A stretch of DNA of 6,906 nucleotides from Rhodothermia bacterium (GCA_018679295.1 JAHHLP010000509.1:1-6906), one strand, 5' to 3'; positions 1 to 6,143 are shown, numbered from the stretch's first letter. Numbers and translations: made by a program. The notes: generated by a model from the letters alone, not told the origin.

Positions 1-175
1 AAATAATATCGGGTTTGTGTTCAGCGATCTTCGATAAGGCTTCAAAGCCATCGACGGCGGTCACTACATCACAACCTTCTTTTTTTAGTAAGTTTTCAGC
101 GGTGCGACGAATCGTTTTACTATCATCAATCACCATCACCTTCAGGTTACTAATACCTGCGGAATCTTCTGCCAT
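1..175 (-). CDS. pilG: Twitching motility response regulator PilG, N-terminal part
   Basis: This is the first 58 codons of a CheY-like receiver protein, cut by the window edge. The sequence shows a short variable leader, then LKVMVIDDSKTIRRTAENLL (residues 11-30), which carries the acidic pair D17-D18 that binds Mg2+ in receivers, followed by KKEGCDVVTAVDGFEAL and AEHKPDII. The phosphoacceptor Asp would lie just past the edge and is not visible. The match in wording and order to PilG of Pseudomonas and Acinetobacter is close. In those species PilG is the receiver of the Chp/Pil chemosensory system that controls type IV pilus extension. I chose the ATG at 175 because GGGA lies five bases upstream; an in-frame ATG at 190 (adding MNGTA) is possible but has G-rich bases directly against it. 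The divergent neighbour is gshB, as in Pseudomonas aeruginosa. This gene does not belong to the same genome type as the sequence after about 485. Confidence 0.9.
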   Translation of the reverse strand, partial: MAEDSAGISNLKVMVIDDSKTIRRTAENLLKKEGCDVVTAVDGFEALSKIAEHKPDII

Positions 176-206
176 AGCCGTCCCGTTCATCCCCAAAAAG
201 GTCTAT

Positions 207-365
207 TTAGTGCACTCAATTATTGTGGAAGATAGCTCATGTATTGGAGTTGTGCAAATAAAAACACGCACTAAATAAACTAGTTACACTAAAAATATTA
301 AGTAGGATCTTAAGGAAATAACACTAAGACCATGATTATTAAGCATTTATCATTAAATTAGTGTA
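207..365. repeat. Five TTAGTG elements in the pilG-gshB intergenic region
   Basis: The hexamer TTAGTG occurs five times in about 160 bases: TTAGTGCA at 207-214 (+), TTAGTGCG at 267-274 (-), TTAGTGTA at 285-292 (-), TTAGTGTT at 320-327 (-) and TTAGTGTA at 358-365 (+). Several sit in short palindromes: AGTGCACT at 209-216, TAGT-N3-ACTA at 281-291 and TAGT-N2-ACTA at 359-368. The 10-base arms 204-213 and 268-277 are perfect inverted copies. The elements flank or overlap both candidate promoters, so they may bind a regulator shared by the two divergent genes. I recognise no specific regulator. Confidence 0.45.
229..257 (-). promoter_or_regulatory. Candidate sigma70-type promoter for pilG
   Basis: On the minus strand TTGCAC (252-257) and TATCTT (229-234) are separated by exactly 17 bases. 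The -35 matches the consensus at three positions and the -10 at four. It would give a leader of about 45-50 nt before the pilG start at 175. It is only a consensus match in AT-rich DNA, so confidence is low. Confidence 0.3.
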
Positions 366-381
366 CTATTAATGCTATATT
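353..381 (+). promoter_or_regulatory. Candidate extended -10 promoter for gshB
   Basis: TGCTATATT at 373-381 is an extended -10 element (TGn plus TATATT, five of six consensus bases). A weak -35, TTAAAT at 353-358, lies 17 bases upstream. Transcription would start near 388, giving a leader of about 23 nt that contains the Shine-Dalgarno GGAG at 396-399. One TTAGTG element (358-365) sits inside this promoter, which would suit repression. Supported by consensus only. Confidence 0.4.
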
Positions 382-410
382 TCAAGAAATTTCATGGAGC
401 CCGCACCAAA

Positions 411-485
411 ATGACGCTCAATCTCGGAATTGTCATGGACCCCATCGAGTCCATAAAGCCTTATAAGGATAGCAGCCTCGCGATG
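411..485 (+). CDS. gshB: Glutathione synthetase, N-terminal fragment cut at a junction
   Basis: Twenty-five codons match the start of GshB, the ATP-dependent enzyme that adds glycine to gamma-glutamylcysteine in glutathione synthesis. The visible segment MTLNLGIVMDPIESIKPYKD followed by SSLAM aligns with the Escherichia coli start MIKLGIVMDPIANINIKKD-SSFAM. The family then continues with LLEAQ-like sequence, but here the next codons (GAA GCT GGA) do not fit and the match stops. I chose the ATG at 411 from this alignment; the reading frame is also open from an ATG at 372, but the extra 13 residues have no family support. GGAG at 396-399 is the likely ribosome site. About 290 residues of the enzyme, including its ATP-grasp domain, are missing, so this fragment cannot be functional. 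It belongs with the pilG fragment, not with the DNA downstream. Confidence 0.85.
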
Positions 486-487
486 GA
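478..487. other. Chimeric junction between two unrelated genomic sequences
   Basis: GshB similarity runs through the ATG codon at 483-485 in one frame. The repeat-protein frame (DGSWNQAGWAPVL) is already recognisable from the GAT at 482 in a different frame. The two matches overlap by a few bases around GCGATGG, so the join is exact and occurs at a microhomology. Upstream DNA is AT-rich with Shine-Dalgarno sites; downstream DNA is GC-rich without them. There are no inverted repeats, target duplications or transposase remnants at the join. The simplest reading is an artificial join made during assembly; illegitimate recombination is the alternative. Confidence 0.8.
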
Positions 488-1156
488 AGCTGGAATCAGG
501 CCGGCTGGGCCCCCGTGCTTCAGTCGGCGGCGGCGAACTCGGCTCTGGAAGCGGCAGCGAAAGCCGGCCGCAAGGTCGATCAGGAAATGCTCGATCGCTC
601 ACGTGAGTACCAGCGCAAGAACGTAGATACGGCCTCCGGTGAGGTGCGAACCGAAGCGGCGGCAGGCATTTCTCTCTACTCGATAGCCAGCAACCAGCGT
701 GCAACGGCGCCCGAAGCGAAAGAGGCGCTCGACCGGATCAAGAAAGCGAAGGACGAGGGTCGGCTCGAGGAAGATGCCGATATCACCCTTGATAACCTCC
801 AGAAGGCGGGGTACGGTCGAGACAGAGCAGCCCAGGTCTACGAGTCCTATCAACAAAACGAGATCACCAAAAAGATGCTGCAGGACGATCGAGTGCTGTC
901 GGGATTTGGCAACAATGGCGGCGAAGAGTTCCTCAGTTATATGATGACCAGCGAATCGTTGGTCGTGACCGGGGATCAGCAGTGGGCGAGCTGGTACGAG
1001 CGCATGAACGACCTCTTCTCACGGGTGCAGAACAGCAGCGGCAGTTGGAGCGGACATCATTGCATCACAAGTCCCGTATTTTGTACGGCAGCTGTGATTC
1101 TGACGATGACTGCGGATCGCGATGTCGAATTCCTCCGCGCTGAGGCAAACGGGTAG
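482..1156 (+). CDS. Prenyltransferase/squalene-cyclase-type alpha-alpha toroid repeat protein, 5' truncated
   Basis: This is the C-terminal 224 codons of a repeat protein of the terpenoid cyclase/prenyltransferase fold; its true start was lost at the junction. A GTG at 515 is available but lies inside recognisable domain sequence, so it is unlikely to be the start. Numbered from the GAT at 482, the first visible repeat is DGSWNQAGWAPVL (1-13). A helical hairpin around LEAAAKAGRKVDQEMLDR (22-39) follows, then a charged stretch (80-102) and QKAGYGRDRAAQVYESYQQN (107-126). The end has GFGNNGGEEFLSYMM (141-155) and GSWSGHHCITSPVFCTAAV (187-205). The repeat style and GHHCIT ending resemble uncharacterised proteins common in Planctomycetes and related environmental bacteria. 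I see none of the DxDD or DDxTA cyclase motifs in this part, so an enzymatic role is not supported. The stop overlaps the next gene by 35 nt. Confidence 0.75.
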   Translation, partial: DGSWNQAGWAPVLQSAAANSALEAAAKAGRKVDQEMLDRSREYQRKNVDTASGEVRTEAAAGISLYSIASNQRATAPEAKEALDRIKKAKDEGRLEEDADITLDNLQKAGYGRDRAAQVYESYQQNEITKKMLQDDRVLSGFGNNGGEEFLSYMMTSESLVVTGDQQWASWYERMNDLFSRVQNSSGSWSGHHCITSPVFCTAAVILTMTADRDVEFLRAEANG

Positions 1157-2360
1157 CCGTTCCAAACGACTCTTGAAGCGAGTTCAACCAATAGTACTGA
1201 CGGCCGCGCTAGCCATAAGCGCGGTCGTCAGTGTCGTTGGTGGCTGCCGCGAGAACCCCGATTCGTCGCATGATCCTGTGCCCGTCGAGGTCCTGCGCAG
1301 TGCCGCCACATTCCTTTGGTCACAGCAGAGTACGGACGGAGGTTGGCACAGCGAGACGCACGGCATCCTGAAGAGCGGACACGCATGGACGCCATTCACA
1401 GCCTACTACCTGCTGCAGGTACCGGATTCTGTCCATTCACGGCCGGAAGCATCAGTGAATCGAGCCCTGGATTTCATTCGTGGCAGCATCGACGAGAGGG
1501 GTGCGGTTGGGCAGGCCGACGCCGTCATAATGGAGTACCCCAACTACGCCACGTCTTACGCGCTTCGGGTGCTGGACCGATGGGGAGACGCAAGTGATAC
1601 CCTTCTCGTAGAGCGAATGCAGGATTACCTGCTCGGACAGCAGTTTACCGAGTCCCGTGGAATCGACTCACTGCACCGGGCCTATGGATCCTGGGGCTTC
1701 GGTGAGACGGGTCTTCCGGCTGGCGCAATCGGCCACATCGACCTATCGCACACACGGCGTGTGCTGGAGGCCCTTGAAAGCGATGACACGGCTCCGAGTG
1801 TTTTTCGGGCTGCCGCCGTGAACCTCCGGATGCTGCAAAAGCACCCATCCGAGTCGCGGCCGCAGCCTCTTGCGGAGCCTGGCTCGCCTGCACCTCCATA
1901 TGACGGAGGCTTCTACGCGTCCACTACGGCCTTGGGCACCAATAAGGGTGGATCGAGGGATGTGGCGGGGTCGACCTATTTCGCGAGCTATGCCACGACC
2001 ACGTGTGACGGCATTCTCGCCTTGTTGGCGGCGGGCGTCTCGCCGACCGACGAACGCGTTGCGACTGCCTTGCAATGGCTGATCGAGAACGATTCACTCG
2101 AAACGGTTGGGGGCATCCCGGCCTCGGCCCCTGGTGAATGGGAGCACGTGATGTTCTACTACCACTTACTTGTACGATCGGAAGTCTACGCAGCCCTCGA
2201 GGTTGGTGGAGACTGGAAGCGAAGGATGCAGATGCTGCTGGCTGCGGGTCAACGCCCTGATGGCAGCTTCAGCAATCCGCTTGGGGCTCCGAACAAGGAG
2301 GATGATCCCATCCTCGCGACCACGATGGCCGTCGGAACGCTGCTCAATACGCTCCGATAG
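1122..2360 (+). CDS. Lipoprotein with prenyltransferase/squalene-cyclase-like repeats
   Basis: A 412-residue protein predicted to be exported and lipid-anchored. Residues 15-42 form a signal peptide: basic SKRLLKR, hydrophobic core, and a lipobox ending V-G-G-C with the acylated cysteine at 42. The mature part contains repeats of the alpha-alpha toroid type: QQSTDGGWHS (68-77), AYGSWGFGETG (187-197), YDGGFYAST (260-268), YATTTCDGILALLAAG (290-305) and QRPDGSFSNP (377-386). It ends with NKEDDPILATTMAV (391-404), a typical ending for this family. The ATG at 1122 lies 35 nt before the stop of the upstream toroid gene in another frame and has no clear Shine-Dalgarno sequence, so translational coupling is likely. 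No later start keeps both basic residues and a good context. Function unknown; export argues against terpene synthesis in the cytoplasm and for a binding or scaffold role in the envelope. Confidence 0.8.
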   Translation: MSNSSALRQTGSRSKRLLKRVQPIVLTAALAISAVVSVVGGCRENPDSSHDPVPVEVLRSAATFLWSQQSTDGGWHSETHGILKSGHAWTPFTAYYLLQVPDSVHSRPEASVNRALDFIRGSIDERGAVGQADAVIMEYPNYATSYALRVLDRWGDASDTLLVERMQDYLLGQQFTESRGIDSLHRAYGSWGFGETGLPAGAIGHIDLSHTRRVLEALESDDTAPSVFRAAAVNLRMLQKHPSESRPQPLAEPGSPAPPYDGGFYASTTALGTNKGGSRDVAGSTYFASYATTTCDGILALLAAGVSPTDERVATALQWLIENDSLETVGGIPASAPGEWEHVMFYYHLLVRSEVYAALEVGGDWKRRMQMLLAAGQRPDGSFSNPLGAPNKEDDPILATTMAVGTLLNTLR

Positions 2361-2640
2361 GGGACCGCAAGGTCGCAGCCACCAGCCCATCGTCTATTGC
2401 GATCGGGTAGTTGACCTTCAGGCGCTCCAAGAAGGTTCGACGGCTTCGAGGCCCTCGTCATCGACGGAGATACCGAAAGAACGTCAGTCCTTACTCGCGA
2501 AGCTCGTCTCGTAGCCGAACAAACTCCGGAATCTCCTCGAGGTACGGAGCACACCACGTTGTCCAAAAAATTCACCACGACCACTTCTTGGCCGTGCTCC
2601 GCGAGATCAAAAACGGACTAATCAATGGTCGGGAGCATGC
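2361..2640 (-). pseudogene. Decayed TlpA/ResA-type thioredoxin-like gene
   Basis: Read across frames on the minus strand this segment gives a TlpA-like redoxin: FDLAEHGQEVVVVNF, then WTTWCAPYLEEIPEFVRL, GLTFF, GISVDDEGLEAVE, and FLERLKVNYPIAIDDGLV. Such proteins are envelope thiol-disulfide reductases, often for cytochrome c maturation or copper-site assembly. No intact frame exists. I see an in-frame TAG at 2618-2620, one extra T in a run of six (2565-2570), a TAA at 2491-2493 where Gln is expected, one extra base near 2475 and one missing base near 2434. The usual WCxPC active site reads WCAPY: Cys at 2551-2553 is kept, the second Cys codon at 2542-2544 is TAC. The normal C-terminal part after the IDDG segment is absent. 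The gene lies just downstream of the copper-binding lipoprotein on the same strand. Its 5' end is unclear. Poor-quality sequence is the alternative to real decay. Confidence 0.7.
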
Positions 2641-2698
2641 TCCGATTGACCCGCTATGCTCCCGATATCAGTTCCCTTATCTTGGCAAGGGACGACGA

Positions 2699-3055
2699 TC
2701 ACTCAACCACTTCGAGACTTCTGACGCGTATTTTCGGCCCGTCTACTGCTATTTCGAATCGAATCGAGTCACCGGAGGACACGCCTGCGAGCAGAGCAGT
2801 GTCTGCTACGGCGAAGGGCATGGTCATGGCGTCCATGAATCCGGGAATATCCCCATGTGCCACGACCATGTGCTTGCGATTCGGAGTTATCGACTTGATA
2901 AGCCCATCCGCGTCGTAGAGAACGGGAGCACTATTCGACAGTGTATCCTGTGAGTCGCCATGCTCCGGTTGGCGATCAGACTTGTCTTGTGCTCCGCATG
3001 CGCCCGCGAGGAGCAGGATTGACGCCAACAGCAGGGGCTTTGGGTGTATTCTCAT
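2699..3055 (-). CDS. CusF-like copper-binding lipoprotein
   Basis: A 118-residue exported protein. Residues 1-20 form a lipoprotein signal peptide ending LLLAGAC with Cys20 as the likely acylated residue. An acidic, Ser-rich linker follows (21-48). The CusF-type domain (about 49-118) begins GLIKSITPNRKHMVVAHGDI and contains GFMDAMTMPF (72-81). By alignment with Escherichia coli CusF, whose Cu(I)/Ag(I) ligands are His36, Trp44, Met47 and Met49, the candidates here are His67, Met74, Met77 and Met79, with Met in the Trp position. It probably binds copper in the periplasm and may pass it to an oxidase assembly factor. No Shine-Dalgarno sequence precedes the ATG. It lies 41 nt after the ABC exporter and just before the thioredoxin pseudogene on the same strand, so the three may share a transcript. 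In many bacteria this domain is fused to SCO1/SenC or sits beside it. Confidence 0.85.
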   Translation of the reverse strand: MRIHPKPLLLASILLLAGACGAQDKSDRQPEHGDSQDTLSNSAPVLYDADGLIKSITPNRKHMVVAHGDIPGFMDAMTMPFAVADTALLAGVSSGDSIRFEIAVDGPKIRVRSLEVVE

Positions 3056-3096
3056 CGAAGGTGGATCGGAGCTTACTAGATAGTCCTCACGGAGGC

Positions 3097-4902
3097 TTAG
3101 TAATCCTCTCCGGGATTTACGAAGCGATCCGTCTCCCAGTCGTACTGCCGGTCATGCAGCTCCCGGTAGCGGCCGTTGACGAGCATGAGTTGCTCGTGCG
3201 TTCCCCGCTCGACGACCTCGCCGCCTTCCAGAACCAGGATCTGATCGGCGCTTCGAATCGTGGACAGCCGGTGTGCGATCACGAAGGTCGTCCGCCCCTG
3301 CCTGAGGCGCCGAAGGCCCTCCTGAATGAGAGCTTCACTCTCGGTATCGAGGCTGGAAGTGGCCTCATCCAGAATCAGAATCTGGGGATCGGCAAGGATA
3401 GCGCGCGCGATCGCTACCCGTTGGCGCTGCCCGCCCGACAGCTTTACGCCTCGCTCTCCAACTACAGTGTCGTAACCATCTTCCAGCCGATTCACGAACT
3501 CGTCGCAGTTGGCGATGCGTCCCACCCGCTCGACCTCTGCCACGGTGGCATCGGGTTTAGGAAAGCGGATGTTGTCGGCAATCGTGCCGTCAAACAGGAA
3601 GTTGTCTTGCATTACGACTCCCAGAAGCTGCCGGTACTCTCGCACCCTAATCGTATCGAGGTCGCGTCCGTCAAGAAGCACGCGGCCGCTTTGCGGGTGG
3701 TTGAACGCCATGACGAGGCTCACGAGGGTGCTTTTCCCAGATCCACTCGATCCTACAAGTGCCGTGGTGGACCCCGATGGAGCCTCGAGGTTGACATTGC
3801 GGAGGACAGGGACGCCCTCCTTGTACGCAAAGGTCACGTCCTCGAAGGTGATGCGCGCGGACGTCTCGCCCAGAGGTTCGCGAGTCTCGTCTTCGGCATC
3901 CTCTGTTGTCATGGACAGGACCTCGCGGATTCGATCCAGTCCGGCGAACGCTTCCGATATCTGCGTGCCGATAGAGGCCATCTGGATAATGGGCGCGGCG
4001 AGCAGACCCGTGAAGAAGATGTACATCACGAAATCGCCCAGCGTCATGTTACCGGCAAGGATCGACTTGCCGCCAACGGCAATCATGATCACGCCGACCA
4101 TTCCAATGATGGTGCTTCCAAACGCCGTCACAGCCGAAACGCCGGTAATCGATTTCGCGATGTTTTGAAACAGCCGCTCGACGCCGTCACTGAAGCTGCG
4201 CTGCTCACGATCTTCCGCGCCGTATGCCTTGACGATCCGGATTCCGCCCAGCGTCTCATTCAGTCTCGCCGTGACTTCGGCGTTGATCTCCCGTCGGATC
4301 CGAAAGATCGGCCGAAGCCTGGTAAACGCGAACGCCATCGCGCCGCCGAAGACACCCAGCACAATCAACGTGACCGATGTAAGGCGCCAGTTGAGGTAGA
4401 AAAGAACGGCCAGCGCAATGGCCGCCGTAAAGACGCCGCCTACAAGTTGGATGATGCCCGTGCCCACCAGATTGCGGATTCCATCGGGGTCGGTCATTAT
4501 GCGCGAAATGAGCTCGCCAGTCTTGGTATCATCGAAGTACCGGACGGGCAGACGCGTGATTTGATCTTGAACCCGAATCCGCATGTTCATGATCACGCGT
4601 TGTGCGGCGACGCTGATGATCTGCGAAAGCGAAAAGGTTGTCCCCGCCTGCACGACCGTCGCCAGGCCGACGGCAATCGCCAACGGAATCAGCAGCTCCG
4701 AGTTGCCCTTACCGACCACATCGTCAATCAGATATTTCGAACTTGCAGGTAGCACGAGACCGGCTACCCGGTTGACGATCATGAGGACGAGGCCAAAGGA
4801 GAGTCGCCAGCGCTGGGCCCAGATCAGCTCTCGCGCCTCTCTGGCAACCATCTTCCAGCTGAGCGGATTCTTTTTCTTGGTCGGCTTGTCGCTATCAGGC
4901 AT
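3097..4902 (-). CDS. ABC exporter, ABCB/MsbA-type half transporter with fused permease and ATPase
   Basis: A 601-residue protein of normal length for a homodimeric type IV ABC exporter in the inner membrane. The membrane domain (about 30-325) has hydrophobic segments near 33-52, 72-90, 148-170, 173-192, 258-277 and 287-307, with the coupling region INAEVTARLNETLGGIRIVK at 206-225. The ATPase domain (about 350-585) is complete: A-loop Tyr360, Walker A GSSGSGKS (384-391), Q-loop Gln432, signature LSGGQRQR (488-495), Walker B ILILDEA with catalytic Glu513, D-loop SSLD (516-519) and H-loop His544. It should be active. The substrate cannot be read from sequence; family members move lipid A, other lipids, peptides or drugs. 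The start at 4902 has no Shine-Dalgarno site. It is divergent from the small membrane protein gene across 122 bases and is followed on its own strand by the copper-binding lipoprotein gene. Confidence 0.95.
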   Translation of the reverse strand: MPDSDKPTKKKNPLSWKMVAREARELIWAQRWRLSFGLVLMIVNRVAGLVLPASSKYLIDDVVGKGNSELLIPLAIAVGLATVVQAGTTFSLSQIISVAAQRVIMNMRIRVQDQITRLPVRYFDDTKTGELISRIMTDPDGIRNLVGTGIIQLVGGVFTAAIALAVLFYLNWRLTSVTLIVLGVFGGAMAFAFTRLRPIFRIRREINAEVTARLNETLGGIRIVKAYGAEDREQRSFSDGVERLFQNIAKSITGVSAVTAFGSTIIGMVGVIMIAVGGKSILAGNMTLGDFVMYIFFTGLLAAPIIQMASIGTQISEAFAGLDRIREVLSMTTEDAEDETREPLGETSARITFEDVTFAYKEGVPVLRNVNLEAPSGSTTALVGSSGSGKSTLVSLVMAFNHPQSGRVLLDGRDLDTIRVREYRQLLGVVMQDNFLFDGTIADNIRFPKPDATVAEVERVGRIANCDEFVNRLEDGYDTVVGERGVKLSGGQRQRVAIARAILADPQILILDEATSSLDTESEALIQEGLRRLRQGRTTFVIAHRLSTIRSADQILVLEGGEVVERGTHEQLMLVNGRYRELHDRQYDWETDRFVNPGEDY

Positions 4903-5024
4903 TCTGCGATAGAAAGTGTGGACGCCTTCGACGCACGACGGCCTCGCTGGTTCGCTTTAACCGCTGCTTGCCACGTGATTATATTTCGCCGACGGAGCCG
5001 CAACGGACACAAACACTGAATTCT

Positions 5025-5426
5025 ATGGAGAGTAACGAGCAAGCGGGCGCCCGGACAGCCCTTCCGATAATCCGCGTTGTAATGTTGGCCGGTGTCGTTC
5101 TATTCGGCGCCGTTGCCATCTATCTCTCAAAGAGTGGTACGATCGCTACGCTCGGCGCCGAGACCATCGAAACACTCAGATTTGCGTTCATCGTCGTGCT
5201 AGGTGGCGTGGCCGCGGCCATGTTCGTCTTTAGGCGGAAGCGCGCACAGCTGCCGGCCGATCAGGACCCGACGGCACTGAACATCGTCGGGTGGGCGCTC
5301 GGCGAGTCTGTCGCCTTCTTCGGAGGAGTGCTCCTGATCCTCTCGGGCGACATGACCTATTTCCTGGTAGGTTTTGTGATGATGCTCGTTTCCTTCGTGT
5401 TCTTTCCGATCCCCCGAGAGGGCTAG
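5025..5426 (+). CDS. Small four-helix integral membrane protein of unknown function
   Basis: A 133-residue protein that I do not recognise as a named family. It has four likely membrane helices: about 14-34 (LPIIRVVMLAGVVLFGAVAI), 51-70, 84-107 and 110-128. A basic loop RRKRAQ follows the second helix, which would place that loop in the cytoplasm by the positive-inside rule, with both termini also inside. The third helix carries WALGESVAFFGGVLL, an ALGE-type motif I associate with short uncharacterised membrane proteins. I chose the ATG at 5025 because the 19 extra residues possible from 4968 are polar and unlike a conserved start. TATATTTC at 4980-4987 matches seven of eight bases of the Bacteroidota -7 element (TAnnTTTG), but I see no TTG at the right distance. 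The gene is divergent from the ABC exporter and convergent with the TetR gene. Confidence 0.75.
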   Translation: MESNEQAGARTALPIIRVVMLAGVVLFGAVAIYLSKSGTIATLGAETIETLRFAFIVVLGGVAAAMFVFRRKRAQLPADQDPTALNIVGWALGESVAFFGGVLLILSGDMTYFLVGFVMMLVSFVFFPIPREG

Positions 5427-5537
5427 TGGGAGAATGGTCACGGGTGACGACCGAGCGCGCGAGCACGTGGTCCTCCGGTGCGCCGTGGCCCTGACGCTTC
5501 GAATACGGCAGAACGTCTTTCGAGTCTTCTAGCCGGC

Positions 5538-6131
5538 TTACGTGCGCAACCGATTCAGATAGGCATACACCTGCCGTTCGGTACTTCGGATGTAGTGATG
5601 GTCCGCAGCTGTTCGGGCCATCAATATCATTCCCTGAGCAACCGTTACGAGGTACCTGGAGACATCGCCACCGGTCGCATCTTCGCCGACCTCTCCGCGT
5701 GCTGCAGCCGAATCAAGTGCTGCCTCGAAGTTGCTGGCCAGGTCATCGTACATCTCACGGAGTGGAGCTACCGCGTCCTCGTCGCTAAGGGCAAGTTCCA
5801 CACCCGTGTTCTGCCCAAGACAGCCCAGCTTACCAATGGAGGACGTGAGCGTGGTGGCCAGCGCCTCGAAGTAGGTATGGATCGCCTGCAAACCCCTCTC
5901 AGGCTGTTCCGACAGACGAGTGATTCGGGCGAGCACGTCGTGATAGTAATGATCGAGCGCGCGCTGGAAAAGCCCTCGCTTGTCCCCAAACGCCTGGTAC
6001 ATGCTGAACCGATTGATGCCGGTGGCATCGACGAGTTGCTGTACTGAAGTTGCTTCGTAGCCCGTCTTCCAGAAGGTCTTCATCGCCTTGTCGACGACGA
6101 CTTCGGGATCGAACTGCTTGGATCGTGGCAT
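5538..6131 (-). CDS. TetR/AcrR-family transcriptional regulator
   Basis: A 197-residue protein of typical TetR size. The N-terminal DNA-binding domain spans about 8-55: FDPEVVVDKAMKTFWKTGYE (7-26), then the helix-turn-helix TSVQQLVDATGINRFSMYQA (28-47), followed by FGDKRGLF. The C-terminal half is the helical ligand-binding and dimer domain and contains GCLGQNTGVELA (103-114), a motif shared by a large AcrR-like subgroup. The ligand is unknown. Members of this group usually repress their own gene and a nearby efflux or detoxifying gene. No efflux gene is adjacent, since the neighbour downstream is a convergent membrane protein gene. The gene follows the CBS-domain gene by 63 bases on the same strand and could be co-transcribed, but it also has a candidate operator of its own just upstream. 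No Shine-Dalgarno site is visible. Confidence 0.93.
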   Translation of the reverse strand: MPRSKQFDPEVVVDKAMKTFWKTGYEATSVQQLVDATGINRFSMYQAFGDKRGLFQRALDHYYHDVLARITRLSEQPERGLQAIHTYFEALATTLTSSIGKLGCLGQNTGVELALSDEDAVAPLREMYDDLASNFEAALDSAAARGEVGEDATGGDVSRYLVTVAQGMILMARTAADHHYIRSTERQVYAYLNRLRT

Positions 6132-6143
6132 CAGGGGAAGAGC

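Noticed and set aside
15..278. Plus-strand open frame opposite pilG
   Set aside because: It is antisense to a clearly recognised receiver domain and continues into AT-rich intergenic DNA.
279..292. Resemblance of AACTAGTTACACTA to the TrpR operator
   Set aside because: It has one extra base between the half-sites and lacks the second CTAG, and no tryptophan gene is nearby. It is better treated as part of the TTAGTG element cluster.
372..626. Plus-strand open frame running from gshB across the junction
   Set aside because: Only codons from 411 to 485 match GshB; the rest is an out-of-frame reading of the toroid gene and includes no domain.
2249..2360. Possible continuation of the thioredoxin pseudogene (VPTAIVVARMG) into the end of the toroid lipoprotein gene
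   Set aside because: It looks a little like the TlpA segment PTTFLVDRDG, but it needs another frameshift and is exactly antisense to a normal family ending (ILATTMAVGTLL) of the intact toroid gene.
2941..4752. A 603-codon open frame on the plus strand opposite the ABC exporter
   Set aside because: It is the antisense shadow of a well-conserved exporter gene. Its sequence is rich in Arg, His and Asp without domains, as expected from the complement of GC-biased codons.
5432..5448. Short dyad GTCAC-GG-GTGAC between the convergent membrane-protein and TetR genes
   Set aside because: The stem has only five pairs and a two-base loop, with no T run on either side, so a terminator cannot be supported.
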